Shown piece after piece: positions 16,048 through 24,527 of a stretch of DNA of 64,000 bases. Each line of letters begins with the position of its first letter. Position 1 is the stretch's first letter. The stretch is taken from the NCBI RefSeq assembly GCF_021216655.1, contig NZ_CP080437.1:1674001-1738000 (forward strand), given 5' to 3'. Origin of the DNA: Clavibacter michiganensis. Its GTDB lineage: Bacteria > Actinomycetota > Actinomycetes > Actinomycetales > Microbacteriaceae. The notes under the pieces were generated by a model. The model was not told the origin of the DNA. It was given only the letters and a program-made list of their open reading frames with translations, and did no database searches. Both the position numbers and the translations under genes were made by a program.

Positions 16048-17343
16048 ATGGTCGATCGCGAGTACGGGTTCAAGACGAGGGCGATCCACGCGGGCAACAT
16101 CCCCGACGCCACCACGGGTGCGCGCGCCCTCCCCATCTACCAGTCGAGCGCGTTCGTCTTCGACGACACCGCCGACGCCGCCGCGCGCTTCGCGCTGCAG
16201 AAGTACGGCAACGTCTACTCGCGCCTGTCGAACCCCACGGTCGCGTCGTTCGAGGAGCGCGTCGCCAGCCTCGAGGGCGGCCTCGGCGCGGTGGCCACGG
16301 CGAGCGGGCTGAGCGCGCAGTACATCACCTTCGCGTCGCTCGCGGGCGCCGGCGACCACATCGTCGCCTCCGCGAACCTCTACGGCGGATCCATCACGCA
16401 GCTCGACGTGACCCTCCGCCGCTTCGGCGTGGAGACCACGTTCGTGCAGTCGAGCGACCCGGCCGACTACGCCGCCGCCATCACCGACCGCACCAAGCTC
16501 GTCTTCGCGGAGACGGTCGCGAACCCGTCGGGCGAGATCGCCGACATCGAGGGGCTCGCGGCCGTCGCGCACGCGGCGGGCGTCCCGCTCGTCATCGACT
16601 CCACCATCGCGACGCCGTACCTCAACCGGCCCATCGAGTGGGGCGCCGACATCGTCATCCACTCGGCCACCAAGTTCCTCGGCGGGCACGGCACCACGCT
16701 CGGCGGCGTGGTCGTCGAGTCCGGCCTCTTCGACTGGGAGAGCGCGCGCTTCCCGCTGCTGGACCAGCCCGTGCCGAGCTACGGCGGCCTCAACTGGACC
16801 GGCAACTTCGGCGAGTACGCATTCCTCACCCGGCTCCGCGCCGAGCAGCTCCGCGACATCGGGCCCGCGCTCGCGCCGCACTCCGCGTTCCTGCTCGCGC
16901 AGGGCGTCGAGACGCTGCCGTACCGGATGCAGGCGCACATCGACAACGCGCGGGCGGTCGCCGAGTGGCTGGATGCCGATCCGCGCATCACCGCCGTCAA
17001 CTGGGCCGGCCTCCCCGCGCACCCGCACCACGAGCGGGCCCGCAAGTACCTGCCGACCGGACCCGGATCCGTGTTCACGTTCGAGGTCGCGGGCGGCCGC
17101 GCGGTGGGCCAGCGCTTCATCGAGTCGGTCGAGCTCGCGAGCCACCTCGCCAACATCGGCGACGCCAAGACGCTCGTCATCCACCCGGCGTCCACCACCC
17201 ACGCGCAGCTGAGCGAGTCGCAGCTGGTCGACGCGGGCGTGCTGCCGGGCATCGTCCGCATCAGCGTCGGCATCGAGGACGTCGCCGACATCATCCACGA
17301 CCTTGACCAGGCGCTGACCGCCGCCACGGAGGGAGCGAAGTGA
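16048..17343 (+). CDS. metY: O-acetylhomoserine sulfhydrylase / aminocarboxypropyltransferase
   Basis: The 431-residue product is a Cys/Met-metabolism PLP enzyme of the O-acetylhomoserine sulfhydrylase group, making homocysteine from O-acetylhomoserine and sulfide. Evidence includes the N-terminus FKTRAIHAGNIPD, the cofactor-binding YSRLSNPTVASFEERVASLEGG and the PLP lysine K209 in HSATKFLGGHGT. The late HPASTTHAQLSESQL is specific to this group. Length is normal. An upstream in-frame ATG at 15976 would add residues with no family match, so ATG 16048 is preferred. Its stop overlaps the next GTG by 4 bases, coupling it to a CoA-binding protein, a pairing seen in other actinobacteria. Confidence 0.93.
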   Translation: MVDREYGFKTRAIHAGNIPDATTGARALPIYQSSAFVFDDTADAAARFALQKYGNVYSRLSNPTVASFEERVASLEGGLGAVATASGLSAQYITFASLAGAGDHIVASANLYGGSITQLDVTLRRFGVETTFVQSSDPADYAAAITDRTKLVFAETVANPSGEIADIEGLAAVAHAAGVPLVIDSTIATPYLNRPIEWGADIVIHSATKFLGGHGTTLGGVVVESGLFDWESARFPLLDQPVPSYGGLNWTGNFGEYAFLTRLRAEQLRDIGPALAPHSAFLLAQGVETLPYRMQAHIDNARAVAEWLDADPRITAVNWAGLPAHPHHERARKYLPTGPGSVFTFEVAGGRAVGQRFIESVELASHLANIGDAKTLVIHPASTTHAQLSESQLVDAGVLPGIVRISVGIEDVADIIHDLDQALTAATEGAK

Positions 17344-18113
17344 GCTTCGACACCGGCGGCGTGCCGCCCGAGCGCACCGGATCCACGCCGCATCCCGCCG
17401 CGGACGCCGCCGATCTCGACCCGCTCGCCCCGGCCGAGGAGGCCGCCGACCGCGCAGCCGGCGACGCCGCCGAGGCGCACGCCGCCGACGCGGACGCATC
17501 CGCTCCCGCCGAGCCGGTCGCCACAGCGCCAGCCGGAGGGGGCGACGCCGACGGCACCCAGACCACCCAGCTCCAGAACGGCCTCACCTGCGCGATCCCC
17601 CGCTCCAGCCCGCTCGCCGCGCTCCTCCGCAGCGAGCGCACGTGGACCGGCCCGAGCGCCAAGGAGCGCCAGGCGATCCTGCGCCGCGCGAAGTCCGTCG
17701 CGATCGTCGGAGCCTCGCCGAACCCGGCCCGGTCCAGCTACTTCGTCGGCACGTACCTGCAGCAGTCGAGCGACTACCGCGTCTACTTCGTGAACCCGAA
17801 CGCCACCGAGATCCTCGGGCAGGAGGCGTACCCCGACCTCGCGTCGCTTCCCGAGGTGCCCGACATCGTCGACGTGTTCCGGAAGGCGAGCGACATCCCG
17901 TCCGTGGTGGACGACGTCGTCGCGATCGGCGCGCCCGTCATCTGGGTGCAGCTCGGCATCTGGAACCAGGACGCGGCGGTCGACGCCGAGGCCCGCGGCC
18001 TCACGGTCGTCATGGACCGGTGCATCAAGGTCGAGCACGCGCGCTTCCACGGCGGCCTGCACCTGCTCGGCTTCGACACCGGCGTGATCAGCTCGCGGAA
18101 GGCCGCGGTCTAG
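17340..18113 (+). CDS. CoA-binding (YccU-like) protein with an acidic N-terminal extension
   Basis: The 257-residue product has about 85 residues of disordered, Ala/Asp-rich sequence followed by a CoA-binding Rossmann domain. Domain landmarks are RRAKSVAIVGASPNPARSSYF, VYFVNPNATEILGQEAYPDLASLP, VDVFRKASDIP and VVMDRCIKVEHAR. YccU-type proteins are single-domain CoA binders of unclear function. The extension is unusual compared with the usual length of about 140. Translational coupling with metY (GTGA) suggests a role linked to homocysteine or acyl-CoA metabolism, but this is not shown. Confidence 0.85.
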   Translation: MSFDTGGVPPERTGSTPHPAADAADLDPLAPAEEAADRAAGDAAEAHAADADASAPAEPVATAPAGGGDADGTQTTQLQNGLTCAIPRSSPLAALLRSERTWTGPSAKERQAILRRAKSVAIVGASPNPARSSYFVGTYLQQSSDYRVYFVNPNATEILGQEAYPDLASLPEVPDIVDVFRKASDIPSVVDDVVAIGAPVIWVQLGIWNQDAAVDAEARGLTVVMDRCIKVEHARFHGGLHLLGFDTGVISSRKAAV

Positions 18114-18131
18114 CGGAGACGGCCGCCCGGA

Positions 18132-18641
18132 TCACCAGCCGAGCGTGCCCGGCGCGCCCTTGAACGGGCCGACCACGCGCGGCGTGATCCAGCCGCCGTA
18201 GAAGTCGCCCTCCTGGGCCTCGACCGTGATCCCGTCGACCGTGATGCGGTCCATGCGCGACGGGTACACGGCGACCTTGTCGGCGAGCACCTCGAAGCCG
18301 CGCGTGGGCGACGGGTACCACCAGGCGGCGCGGTCGGCCGTGACGCCGCCGGCCGTGAGGGAGAGGTACGAGGCCTCCCCCTTGTACTCGCACCACGACC
18401 GACCGGCGGCGGACGAGAGCACGCCCGCGGCGAAGTCGGCGGAGGGGAGGTAGTAGACCGGCGGGTGACTCGTCTCGAGCACGCGCACGGCGGATCGGCT
18501 GTCGGCGACGACGCGGCCGCCGAGCTCGATCACGATGCGCTCCGACGACGGATCCACGCGCGGCGGTCGCGGGTAGTCCCACACCGACTCCTGGCCATCG
18601 CCGGGGATCTCGCGGGGACGTCGGGCGGGTGGGATGCGCAT
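18132..18641 (-). CDS. DUF427 domain protein
   Basis: The 169-residue product matches the DUF427 family, a small beta-rich fold of unknown function. Typical segments are ESVWDYPRPPR, HPPVYYLPSADF, WCEYKGEASYLSL and WWYPSPTRGFE. It is cytosolic, without signal or membrane segments. It is convergent with the CoA-binding protein gene. The ATG was chosen because TACCGT stands 6 bases upstream on the minus strand (18648-18653), a leaderless arrangement, and the DUF427 motifs begin soon after. Confidence 0.87.
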   Translation of the reverse strand: MRIPPARRPREIPGDGQESVWDYPRPPRVDPSSERIVIELGGRVVADSRSAVRVLETSHPPVYYLPSADFAAGVLSSAAGRSWCEYKGEASYLSLTAGGVTADRAAWWYPSPTRGFEVLADKVAVYPSRMDRITVDGITVEAQEGDFYGGWITPRVVGPFKGAPGTLGW

Positions 18642-18713
18642 GCGCCGACGGTACCGCGGCCTCCTGAGCGCCCCGGATCCCGCGGCGGGACGGGCCCGGC
18701 ACCCCCGTCCGGT

Positions 18714-18819
18714 AAAGACGTATCCACTAAACGTTTTTGCACGAATGGTCCTCAGGGTGCTTGACTGGGGCTCGTCCACCCGCATTCGGGTGTCAACACA
18801 GCACGAAATCTTCGAGGAG
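18714..18819 (+). promoter_or_regulatory. AT-richer promoter region of the GlsB-like gene
   Basis: The sequence before the GlsB-like gene is unusually AT-rich for this window. TTGACT at 18761-18766 is a possible -35 box without a convincing -10. Alternatively TTTT (18735-18738) and GGGTGC (18755-18760), 16 bases apart, resemble the GTTT...GGGTAT pattern of SigB-type stress promoters. A good Shine-Dalgarno, GAGGAG (18814-18819), precedes the ATG at 18828. The sigma factor cannot be decided from sequence alone. Confidence 0.4.
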
Positions 18820-18827
18820 TAACGCAC

Positions 18828-19088
18828 ATGGGCATCATCGGTTTTCTGGTTCTGGGTCTGATCGCCGGAGCGCTCGCCAAGCTGATCCTCCCGGGCAAGC
18901 AGGGTGGCGGAATCATCGTCACGCTGATCCTGGGCGTCGTCGGGGCCTTCCTCGGCGGCTTCATCGGCAGCGCGCTCTTCAACAAGGGCGTCGACAGCTT
19001 CGACCTCGGCTCGCTCGCGCTCGCCATCGTCGGCGCGATCATCGTCCTGCTGGTCTACGGCGCGATCGTCGGCCGCAAGAAGGCCTAG
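18828..19088 (+). CDS. GlsB/YeaQ/YmgE family stress-response membrane protein
   Basis: The 86-residue product has three hydrophobic helices with glycine-rich turns: MGIIGFLVLGLIAGALAKLI, LPGKQGGGIIVTLILGVVG and ALAIVGAIIVLLVYGAIVGRKK. It matches the transglycosylase-associated protein family (YeaQ/YmgE/GlsB). Homologues are induced by general stress in several bacteria, but their molecular role is unclear. The ATG has GAGGAG at 8 bases. The AT-rich upstream region and a possible alternative-sigma promoter fit stress control. Confidence 0.88.
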   Translation: MGIIGFLVLGLIAGALAKLILPGKQGGGIIVTLILGVVGAFLGGFIGSALFNKGVDSFDLGSLALAIVGAIIVLLVYGAIVGRKKA

Positions 19089-19256
19089 TCCTTCCTGCTC
19101 CACGGAGCCCTCGTCGCCTGATCCGGACCGGATCGGCGGCGGGGGCTCTCGTCATCCCCGGAGCCGCCTCCCCATCCGGTGTCGCCGCGGGGCTCTCGTC
19201 ATGTCGGGCTCCTGAGCCGGGCGGGTCGCGTCGCGGGCTCTGCCTACGATGACCGC

Positions 19257-19925
19257 ATGCCCGACGCCGTCGCCCCGCCCTCCTCCTCGCCCTCCCGCTC
19301 CCGCACGGCCGCCGTCCTCGTCGCCGTCGCGCTCCCGCCGCTGGCCCTCGCCGCAGCCGGCCTGTCGCACCCGAGCTCGCTGACCGACGACACCGCCGTG
19401 CACTGGCGCGACCTCCACATCGCGCTCCTGCCCGTCTTCCCGCTGCTCGCGATCGCGCCGATCCTCCTCACGCGCCGCCACGACCGCCGCCTCGGGATCC
19501 TCGCCGTGGTCCTCGGCTTCGTCTACGCCGTCTGCTACCAGGCCCTCGACATCCTCGCGGGCATCGCCGCAGGAGCCCTCAAGCTCGAGGGCGGGCAGGG
19601 CGTGACCACCGTGTACGCGCTCGCGGACGGGATCGTGGTCGCGGGCGTCTGGTCGTACGTCGCCGTGACCGTGCTCGCGAGCGCGCTCGTGATCCGGCAC
19701 GCGGGGCTCCGGGCGCTGCCGGGTGCGGTGATCGCCGTGGTCGCGGCCGTCTCGTTCGTCGACAGCCACATCTTCTTCCCGCGCGGCGTGATCACCATGC
19801 TCGGCCTCGCGATCGGCTGGACCTGGCTGGCGCTCGCCTCGCGCGGGCCCGCCCGCCGGCCGTCCGGCGCATCCGCCGGTCCCGCGAGCGCCCCCGCGGC
19901 GGACCGCGCGGAGGCGGCGGCATAG
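19257..19925 (+). CDS. Polytopic membrane protein of unknown function
   Basis: The 222-residue product has about six hydrophobic helices (for example TAAVLVAVALPPLALAAAG, LLPVFPLLAIAPILL and GVITMLGLAIGWTWLAL) and an Ala/Pro-rich cytosolic tail. The loop SHPSSLTDDTAVHWRDLH after the first helix is the most distinctive part. The family is not recognised. TACGAT at 19245-19250 lies 6 bases before the ATG, a leaderless pattern. The L-serine dehydratase gene begins 9 bases after its stop, but with its own -10 hexamer. Confidence 0.65.
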   Translation: MPDAVAPPSSSPSRSRTAAVLVAVALPPLALAAAGLSHPSSLTDDTAVHWRDLHIALLPVFPLLAIAPILLTRRHDRRLGILAVVLGFVYAVCYQALDILAGIAAGALKLEGGQGVTTVYALADGIVVAGVWSYVAVTVLASALVIRHAGLRALPGAVIAVVAAVSFVDSHIFFPRGVITMLGLAIGWTWLALASRGPARRPSGASAGPASAPAADRAEAAA

Positions 19926-19934
19926 TCTGACGGG

Positions 19935-21302
19935 ATGACAGCGTACGTCTCGGCACTCGACCTCTTCTCCATCGGGATCGGGCCGTCGAGCTCGCACACC
20001 GTCGGACCCATGCGCGCGGCCCTGCTCTTCGCCGAGGAGTGCCGGGCGTCGCCGCGGTTCACGGAGATCGCGCGCGTCACCGTGCGGCTCTTCGGCTCGC
20101 TCGGCGCCACCGGCCTCGGCCACGGCACGCCCGACGCGGTCGTCGCGGGGCTCGCCGGCCTCGCGCCCGAGACGTGCGACCCGGACGAGGTGCGCGGCCG
20201 CTGGTCCGGGCTCGGCGAGGGCGTCGACGTGCCGCTCGCGGGGATCCACCCGGTGCGCATGGTGGGCCGCGACCTCACGTTCGAGCCCTTCACGCGGCTC
20301 CCCCGCCACCCCAACGCGATGCACCTCGCCGCGCTCGACGCCGACGGCGGCACCGTGCTCGAGAGCACGTGGTTCTCGGTCGGCGGGGGCTTCGTGCTGC
20401 GCGAGGACCAGGCGCCCTCGGCAGCGCTGCCCACGGGACTGCCGCACTCGTTCTCCAACGCCGACGAGCTCATCGAGCTCGCCGAGACCACAGGGCGCTC
20501 CATCGCCGACGTGGCGCGCGACACCGAGGAGTCGATCCACGGATCCCGCCGCGCCGTCGCCGGGCTCGACGCGATCTGGGACGCCATGGCCGCGTGCGTC
20601 ACCGCGGGGCTGGGCGGCCAGGGCACGCTGCCGGGCGGGCTCAACGTGCGGCGGCGGGCGGCGCGGGTCGCGTCGCAGCTCGCGACCATCGACGCCGAGG
20701 GCGCGCGCGACACCTCGCACGAGTGGCTGCACGCGTTCGCGCTCGCGGTCAACGAGGAGAACGCATCCGGCGGGCGCGTCGTCACGGCGCCCACGAACGG
20801 CGCGGCCGGCATCATCCCCGCGGTCGGCTCCTACTACCTGCGGTTCGTGCCGGGCGCCGACCGCGACGGGATCCGCGACTTCCTCCTCACCGCCACCGCG
20901 ATCGGCTCGCTCGTGAAGGCCAACGCCAGCATCTCGGGCGCGGAGGCCGGCTGCCAGGGCGAGGTCGGCACGGCGTGCGCGATGGCGGCCGGCGCCCTCT
21001 GCGCGGTGCTCGGCGGATCCCCGCGGCAGGTCGAGAACGCCGCCGAGATCGCGATGGAGCACCACCTCGGCCTCACGTGCGATCCCGTGGGCGGGCTCGT
21101 GCAGATCCCGTGCATCGAGCGGAACGCGATCGCCGCGTCCACCGCCGTGAACGCGGCCCGCATGGCGCTGCACGGCGACGGCACGCACCTCGTCTCGCTC
21201 GACACCGTGATCGAGACCATGCGGCAGACGGGCCTCGACATGTCCACCAAGTACAAGGAGACGTCCACCGGGGGCCTCGCGGTCAACGTCATCGAGTGCT
21301 GA
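19935..21302 (+). CDS. sdaA: L-serine ammonia-lyase (iron-sulfur, single chain)
   Basis: The 455-residue product deaminates L-serine to pyruvate and ammonia. It is the fused alpha-beta form. The beta-type N-terminus has [19 protein letters not shown], followed by [11 protein letters not shown]. The catalytic alpha part contains [20 protein letters not shown]. Cysteines for the 4Fe-4S cluster lie in [17 protein letters not shown] and [19 protein letters not shown]. The length matches bacterial single-chain enzymes. TAGTCT (19923-19928) stands 6 bases before the ATG without a Shine-Dalgarno, indicating a leaderless mRNA, and this hexamer overlaps the stop of the preceding gene. Confidence 0.95.
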   Translation: MTAYVSALDLFSIGIGPSSSHTVGPMRAALLFAEECRASPRFTEIARVTVRLFGSLGATGLGHGTPDAVVAGLAGLAPETCDPDEVRGRWSGLGEGVDVPLAGIHPVRMVGRDLTFEPFTRLPRHPNAMHLAALDADGGTVLESTWFSVGGGFVLREDQAPSAALPTGLPHSFSNADELIELAETTGRSIADVARDTEESIHGSRRAVAGLDAIWDAMAACVTAGLGGQGTLPGGLNVRRRAARVASQLATIDAEGARDTSHEWLHAFALAVNEENASGGRVVTAPTNGAAGIIPAVGSYYLRFVPGADRDGIRDFLLTATAIGSLVKANASISGAEAGCQGEVGTACAMAAGALCAVLGGSPRQVENAAEIAMEHHLGLTCDPVGGLVQIPCIERNAIAASTAVNAARMALHGDGTHLVSLDTVIETMRQTGLDMSTKYKETSTGGLAVNVIEC

Positions 21303-21339
21303 GCGCCCCGGCGGCGGCCGGCCGTGTCAGGCTGGGCGC

Positions 21340-21735
21340 ATGGGTGTCCCCGCGCTGCTGCTCGCCGTCGCGGCGCTGCTGATCCTCGGCACCACGCAGC
21401 TCGCGGCCTGGGGGCTCCTCAAGCGCAACGGCTGGATCGGGATCCGCACCCGCCCCCTCATGGCCAGCGACGAGGCCTGGCGCGCCGGGCACGTGGCCGC
21501 CCTCCCCGCGCTCCGCAGCACCTGCCTGCCCGTCGCGATCGGCGGCGTCATCGGCGGGATCGCGGCCGGCGCAGGCATGAACAGCGTCGCGAGCTGGGGC
21601 GGGCTGCTGCTCGTGGGCGGGATCATCTGGAGCACGTTCCGGGCGGGGCAGGCCGCGAAGCGGATCGCCCGCCGGCAGGAGGCCGAGCGGCAGGACGCCG
21701 AGCGCTACGGGCCGCCGCGGATCCGTCGCGACTAG
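21340..21735 (+). CDS. SdpI/YhfL family membrane protein
   Basis: The 131-residue product has three hydrophobic helices and the SdpI-type motif NGWIGIRTRPLMASDEAWRAGH, characteristic of the family's conserved 'GiRt..t..sdeaW...h' segment. In Bacillus, SdpI is the immunity and signalling partner of the SdpC toxin. Most relatives, including this one, have no toxin next door and unknown function. The charged tail RRQEAERQDAERYG is cytosolic. The stop codon shares the palindrome CTAG with the stop of the convergent gene at 21732. Confidence 0.8.
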   Translation: MGVPALLLAVAALLILGTTQLAAWGLLKRNGWIGIRTRPLMASDEAWRAGHVAALPALRSTCLPVAIGGVIGGIAAGAGMNSVASWGGLLLVGGIIWSTFRAGQAAKRIARRQEAERQDAERYGPPRIRRD

Positions 21736-22838
21736 CGCGGCGCGGCCGCCGCGCGCAGGGCATCGCCCACGGCGTCCAGGCGCTCCCGGCCGATGAGGCC
21801 GAGGTGGTACACGTACGTGTTGTCGAGCCCGCGGACGGCGTCGGGCCAGCCGGCGCGGATGCTCGCGGGGCTCGCCGGCGGCAGCGCCCAGAGGTAGCCG
21901 CCGATCGGGGTGCCGGGCAGCCGCTCGCGGAGCCCGCGCATCGCCTCGGGATCGTGGGCCACGGCGTCGAGCACGACTACGCCGTCCACCTCGTCGAGGT
22001 CGTCGAGGAGCGCGGCGAACGGCCCGGTGGCCCAGGGATCCGCCTGCGCGTGCACCACGACGCGCGGCACGCCGGCCGCGCGCGCGGCGGCGACGCACGC
22101 GTCGAGGAGCTGCCGCCTGACCCGGCCGCGCACGCGGAGCACGGCGTCGAGGCCGCCGAGCCCGCCGTCCTCGTCGACGCGGGCGCGCGCCTCGGCACGG
22201 AGCACGTCCGGATCCTCCCCCGCCTCCGCGAGCAGCGCGACGCACACCGTGCAGAAGCAGATCGAGAGCAGCGCCTCCTGCTCGGCCGACCAGTCCGCGC
22301 CCGCGGTCTTCTCGTGGTGGCCGAGGTGGCCGAGGCCCATGGGGCCGCACGCCTCGAGCATCATGCCGTCGAGGTCCACCGCCGCGGCCGTCTCGGCGAC
22401 CAGCGCGGCCGCGTACTCCCGCACCTCGGGCCGCGCGGGGCACAGCGCGTAGGGGTACGCCTCGCCGAACGCGTTGACGACGCAGCTGCCCGGGTTGCGC
22501 GTGCCGACCGACGTCGAGTGCGTGAGCACGATCCACGCCTCGACCCGCAGGCCCGCCGCGCGCGCGACCCCGGCGGCCCGCGCGAACGCGTCCGGGCCGA
22601 CCCACGGGGTGTCGTCGTCGGGCCGGAGCTCGCCCCAGGCCCCCTCGCGCACGGGCAGGTACAGCGCGGCCGAGCGCGCGTCGACGATGCGGTGGCGCGG
22701 ATGCAGCGGCGTCGCGGCCCGCACGGAGTGGTAGGCCGCGGCGATGGCCACGCCGTCGGCGCCCGCCGCCCGCACCCGCGCCACGGCCCCAGGGTCGTCG
22801 ATCAGGTCCCACGGGTAGGCGCAGAAGGAGACGCTCAC
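21732..22838 (-). CDS. Putative TIM-barrel glycoside-hydrolase-like protein of the uronate operon
   Basis: The 368-residue product is not assigned to a characterised family. It reads as a TIM barrel: SFCAYPWDLIDDPGAVARVRAAGADGVAIA at the N-terminus, VEAWIVLTHSTSVG, then CPARPEVREYAAALVAETA followed by LDGMMLEACGPMG. The last two resemble the 'CPxNPEVReY...yDGIxlD/E' segments of hypothetical GH-like families, which would make the glutamate of MMLEACG a catalytic candidate. A CFCTVC cluster is unusual. There is no signal peptide, so it is cytosolic. The GTG start overlaps the IclR stop (GTGA), placing it third in the udh-iclR operon. A uronidase acting on imported oligosaccharides, or a lactone-processing enzyme, would fit this context. 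Both are guesses. Confidence 0.6.
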   Translation of the reverse strand: MSVSFCAYPWDLIDDPGAVARVRAAGADGVAIAAAYHSVRAATPLHPRHRIVDARSAALYLPVREGAWGELRPDDDTPWVGPDAFARAAGVARAAGLRVEAWIVLTHSTSVGTRNPGSCVVNAFGEAYPYALCPARPEVREYAAALVAETAAAVDLDGMMLEACGPMGLGHLGHHEKTAGADWSAEQEALLSICFCTVCVALLAEAGEDPDVLRAEARARVDEDGGLGGLDAVLRVRGRVRRQLLDACVAAARAAGVPRVVVHAQADPWATGPFAALLDDLDEVDGVVVLDAVAHDPEAMRGLRERLPGTPIGGYLWALPPASPASIRAGWPDAVRGLDNTYVYHLGLIGRERLDAVGDALRAAAAPR

Positions 22839-23629
22839 CGCACGCCCGCCGACCGCAGCGTCTGGGCGAGCCGCTCCGCGTGCGCGCCGATGATGCGGGC
22901 CACGCGCTCCGCCTCCTTCGGCGTCGCGCGGTCGACCGGCATGGAGCAGCTGATCGCGTCGGTCGCGGGGATCCGGTAGCCCACGCTCACCGCAACGCAG
23001 CTGACGCCGGCCAGGTTCTCCTCGCGCTCGTGCGCGTAGCCGCGCTCGTGCGCCTGGTCGAGCTGCGCGTCGAGCGCCGCGGGGTCGGTCACGGTCTGCG
23101 GCGTGAGGGCGGCGAGCGGGCCGGATCCGAGCGCCTCGCGCCGCTCCTCGGCGCTGAGCTCCGCGAGCAGGGCCTTGCCGAGCGAGGTCGCGTGCGCGGG
23201 CAGCTGGCGGCCGACCCGCGAGGTCGCCCGCCGCGACTCGGTCGTCTCGCGCGTGGCCAGGTAGAGCACCCGGTCGCCCTCGCGGCGCGCGTAGTGCGCG
23301 GTGTACCCGGTCTCGTCGCGGATCCGCTCGAGCGCGGCGAGCGCGTGCGGCAGGGCCTTGTCGCGGTCGAGGTAGGCGGTGCCGACGACGAGCGCGCGGG
23401 ATCCGATGGAGACGTGCGTGCCGTCCTGCAGCATCTCGATCCAGCCGCTCGCCGCCATCGTGTGCAGGAGCTGGTGCAGGCTCGAGCGCGGGTAGCCGGA
23501 CGCGCGGTGGAGGTCCACCACGGAGACGGGCTCGGACGACGCGGCGAGCCGCTCCAGCAGGGCGAGCGTGCGCTCCGCCGACTTGACCGGCCGGGCGCCG
23601 CGCTCCGCGGCCTGCTCCTCGGTCACCAT
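22835..23629 (-). CDS. IclR family transcriptional regulator of the uronate locus
   Basis: The 264-residue product has an N-terminal winged helix (about residues 18-75, with SAERTLALLERLAASSEPVSV and GYPRSSLHQLLHTMAASGW). The C-terminal IclR effector domain is marked by HATSLGKALLAELS, REENLAGVSCVAVSVGY and the usual closing 'isCSMPVDR' segment. IclR regulators commonly control aromatic and sugar-acid catabolism and bind metabolites such as 2-keto-3-deoxy sugar acids. The ATG at 23629 overlaps the end of the uronate dehydrogenase gene by 7 bases, so it is co-translated. The direct repeats in the divergent promoter are its likely target. Confidence 0.9.
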   Translation of the reverse strand: MVTEEQAAERGARPVKSAERTLALLERLAASSEPVSVVDLHRASGYPRSSLHQLLHTMAASGWIEMLQDGTHVSIGSRALVVGTAYLDRDKALPHALAALERIRDETGYTAHYARREGDRVLYLATRETTESRRATSRVGRQLPAHATSLGKALLAELSAEERREALGSGPLAALTPQTVTDPAALDAQLDQAHERGYAHEREENLAGVSCVAVSVGYRIPATDAISCSMPVDRATPKEAERVARIIGAHAERLAQTLRSAGVR

Positions 23630-24417
23630 GCGTCTCCCAGTGCGTGCTCCGGGGCGGCCCACTCGCCGCCGATGAGGCCGTTCCCGTCGGCGTCGTCCAC
23701 GTCGTCGATGCCGCCCGCGAATGCCTCCGCGTCGTCCTCAGGGTAGTAGCCGATCCGCTCGCCGGCGTCGGGGCGGAACCACGCGCGGGTGTTGCGCGAG
23801 ACGCCCCACACGACGTGGTGACCGGGCTCCTCGAGCGCGGCGACGGCCTCGATGAGCCGCGCGAGGTCGGGGAAGGAGAGCCAGGTGGAGAGCGAGCGGC
23901 GACCGTTCGGCCGGTCGAGGAGCGTGCCGATGCGCGCGCTCACGACGCTCATCGCGTGGCGGTCGGCGTACACGGATCCGAGCGCCTCCATGGTCGCCTT
24001 CGTCACGCCGTAGAGGCTGTCCGGCCGGGGCGGCAGGTGGTCCACCGGCTCCGCGGGCGCGGGGTGGAAGCCGACGGCGTGCGTGGAGCTCGCCAGGAGC
24101 ACGCGGCGGACGCCCTCCTCGCGCGCGGCGTCGAGCACGGTCCGCGTGCCGTCGACGTTCGCCGCGAGGACGTCCTCCCACGGCCGCTCCCGGCTGATGC
24201 CCCCGAGGTGCACCACGACGTCCGCGCCGCGCACGACCTCGCGCATCGCAGCGACGTCGCGCACCGAGGCGATGGTCGCGCGCTCCCCGTCGACCGGATC
24301 CGGATCCACCAGGTCGAGGAGCACGAGCTCGTGGCCCGCCGCCCGCAGCAGGGGCCGGACGCCCCGCCCGGCCATGCCCGCCGCTCCCGTGATCACGATG
24401 CGCTTCGAGGTCGTCAT
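23623..24417 (-). CDS. udh: Uronate dehydrogenase
   Basis: The 264-residue short-chain/extended SDR protein closely follows characterised uronate dehydrogenases, which oxidise D-glucuronate and D-galacturonate to the aldarolactones with NAD. The NAD motif is ITGAAGMAGRG (about residues 9-19), and catalytic Y136 and K140 are in SLYGVTK. The family-specific segments VVHLGGISRERPW, LLASSTHAVGFHP, RIGTLLDRPNGRRSLSTWLS and HHVVWGVSRNTRAWF are all present. ATG 24417 has GGAGAAGG just upstream, so the longer upstream frame is rejected. It is first in a three-gene operon divergent from the transporter and aldarate genes, matching the first oxidative step of that pathway. Confidence 0.88.
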   Translation of the reverse strand: MTTSKRIVITGAAGMAGRGVRPLLRAAGHELVLLDLVDPDPVDGERATIASVRDVAAMREVVRGADVVVHLGGISRERPWEDVLAANVDGTRTVLDAAREEGVRRVLLASSTHAVGFHPAPAEPVDHLPPRPDSLYGVTKATMEALGSVYADRHAMSVVSARIGTLLDRPNGRRSLSTWLSFPDLARLIEAVAALEEPGHHVVWGVSRNTRAWFRPDAGERIGYYPEDDAEAFAGGIDDVDDADGNGLIGGEWAAPEHALGDAW

Positions 24418-24446
24418 GCCTTCTCCCCAGGGTCGGGCTCCGGCGA

Positions 24447-24510
24447 TTGACATCGCCGTCGAGTCCACCTACGTTAGCACCGCATTCACACTGACGTAAT
24501 GCATTCACAC
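24447..24510. promoter_or_regulatory. Divergent uronate promoters with direct-repeat operator
   Basis: The plus-strand promoter is near consensus: TTGACA at 24447-24452, a 17-base spacer and TACGTT at 24470-24475. On the minus strand TAACGT (24471-24476) overlaps it, with TTACGT 17 bases before, so udh could be read from an overlapping promoter. A 10-base direct repeat, GCATTCACAC, occurs at 24482-24491 and 24501-24510, across the expected plus-strand start site. It is the most likely binding site of the IclR regulator. Confidence 0.7.
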
Positions 24511-24527
24511 ATGCGGATGGAGTTCCG

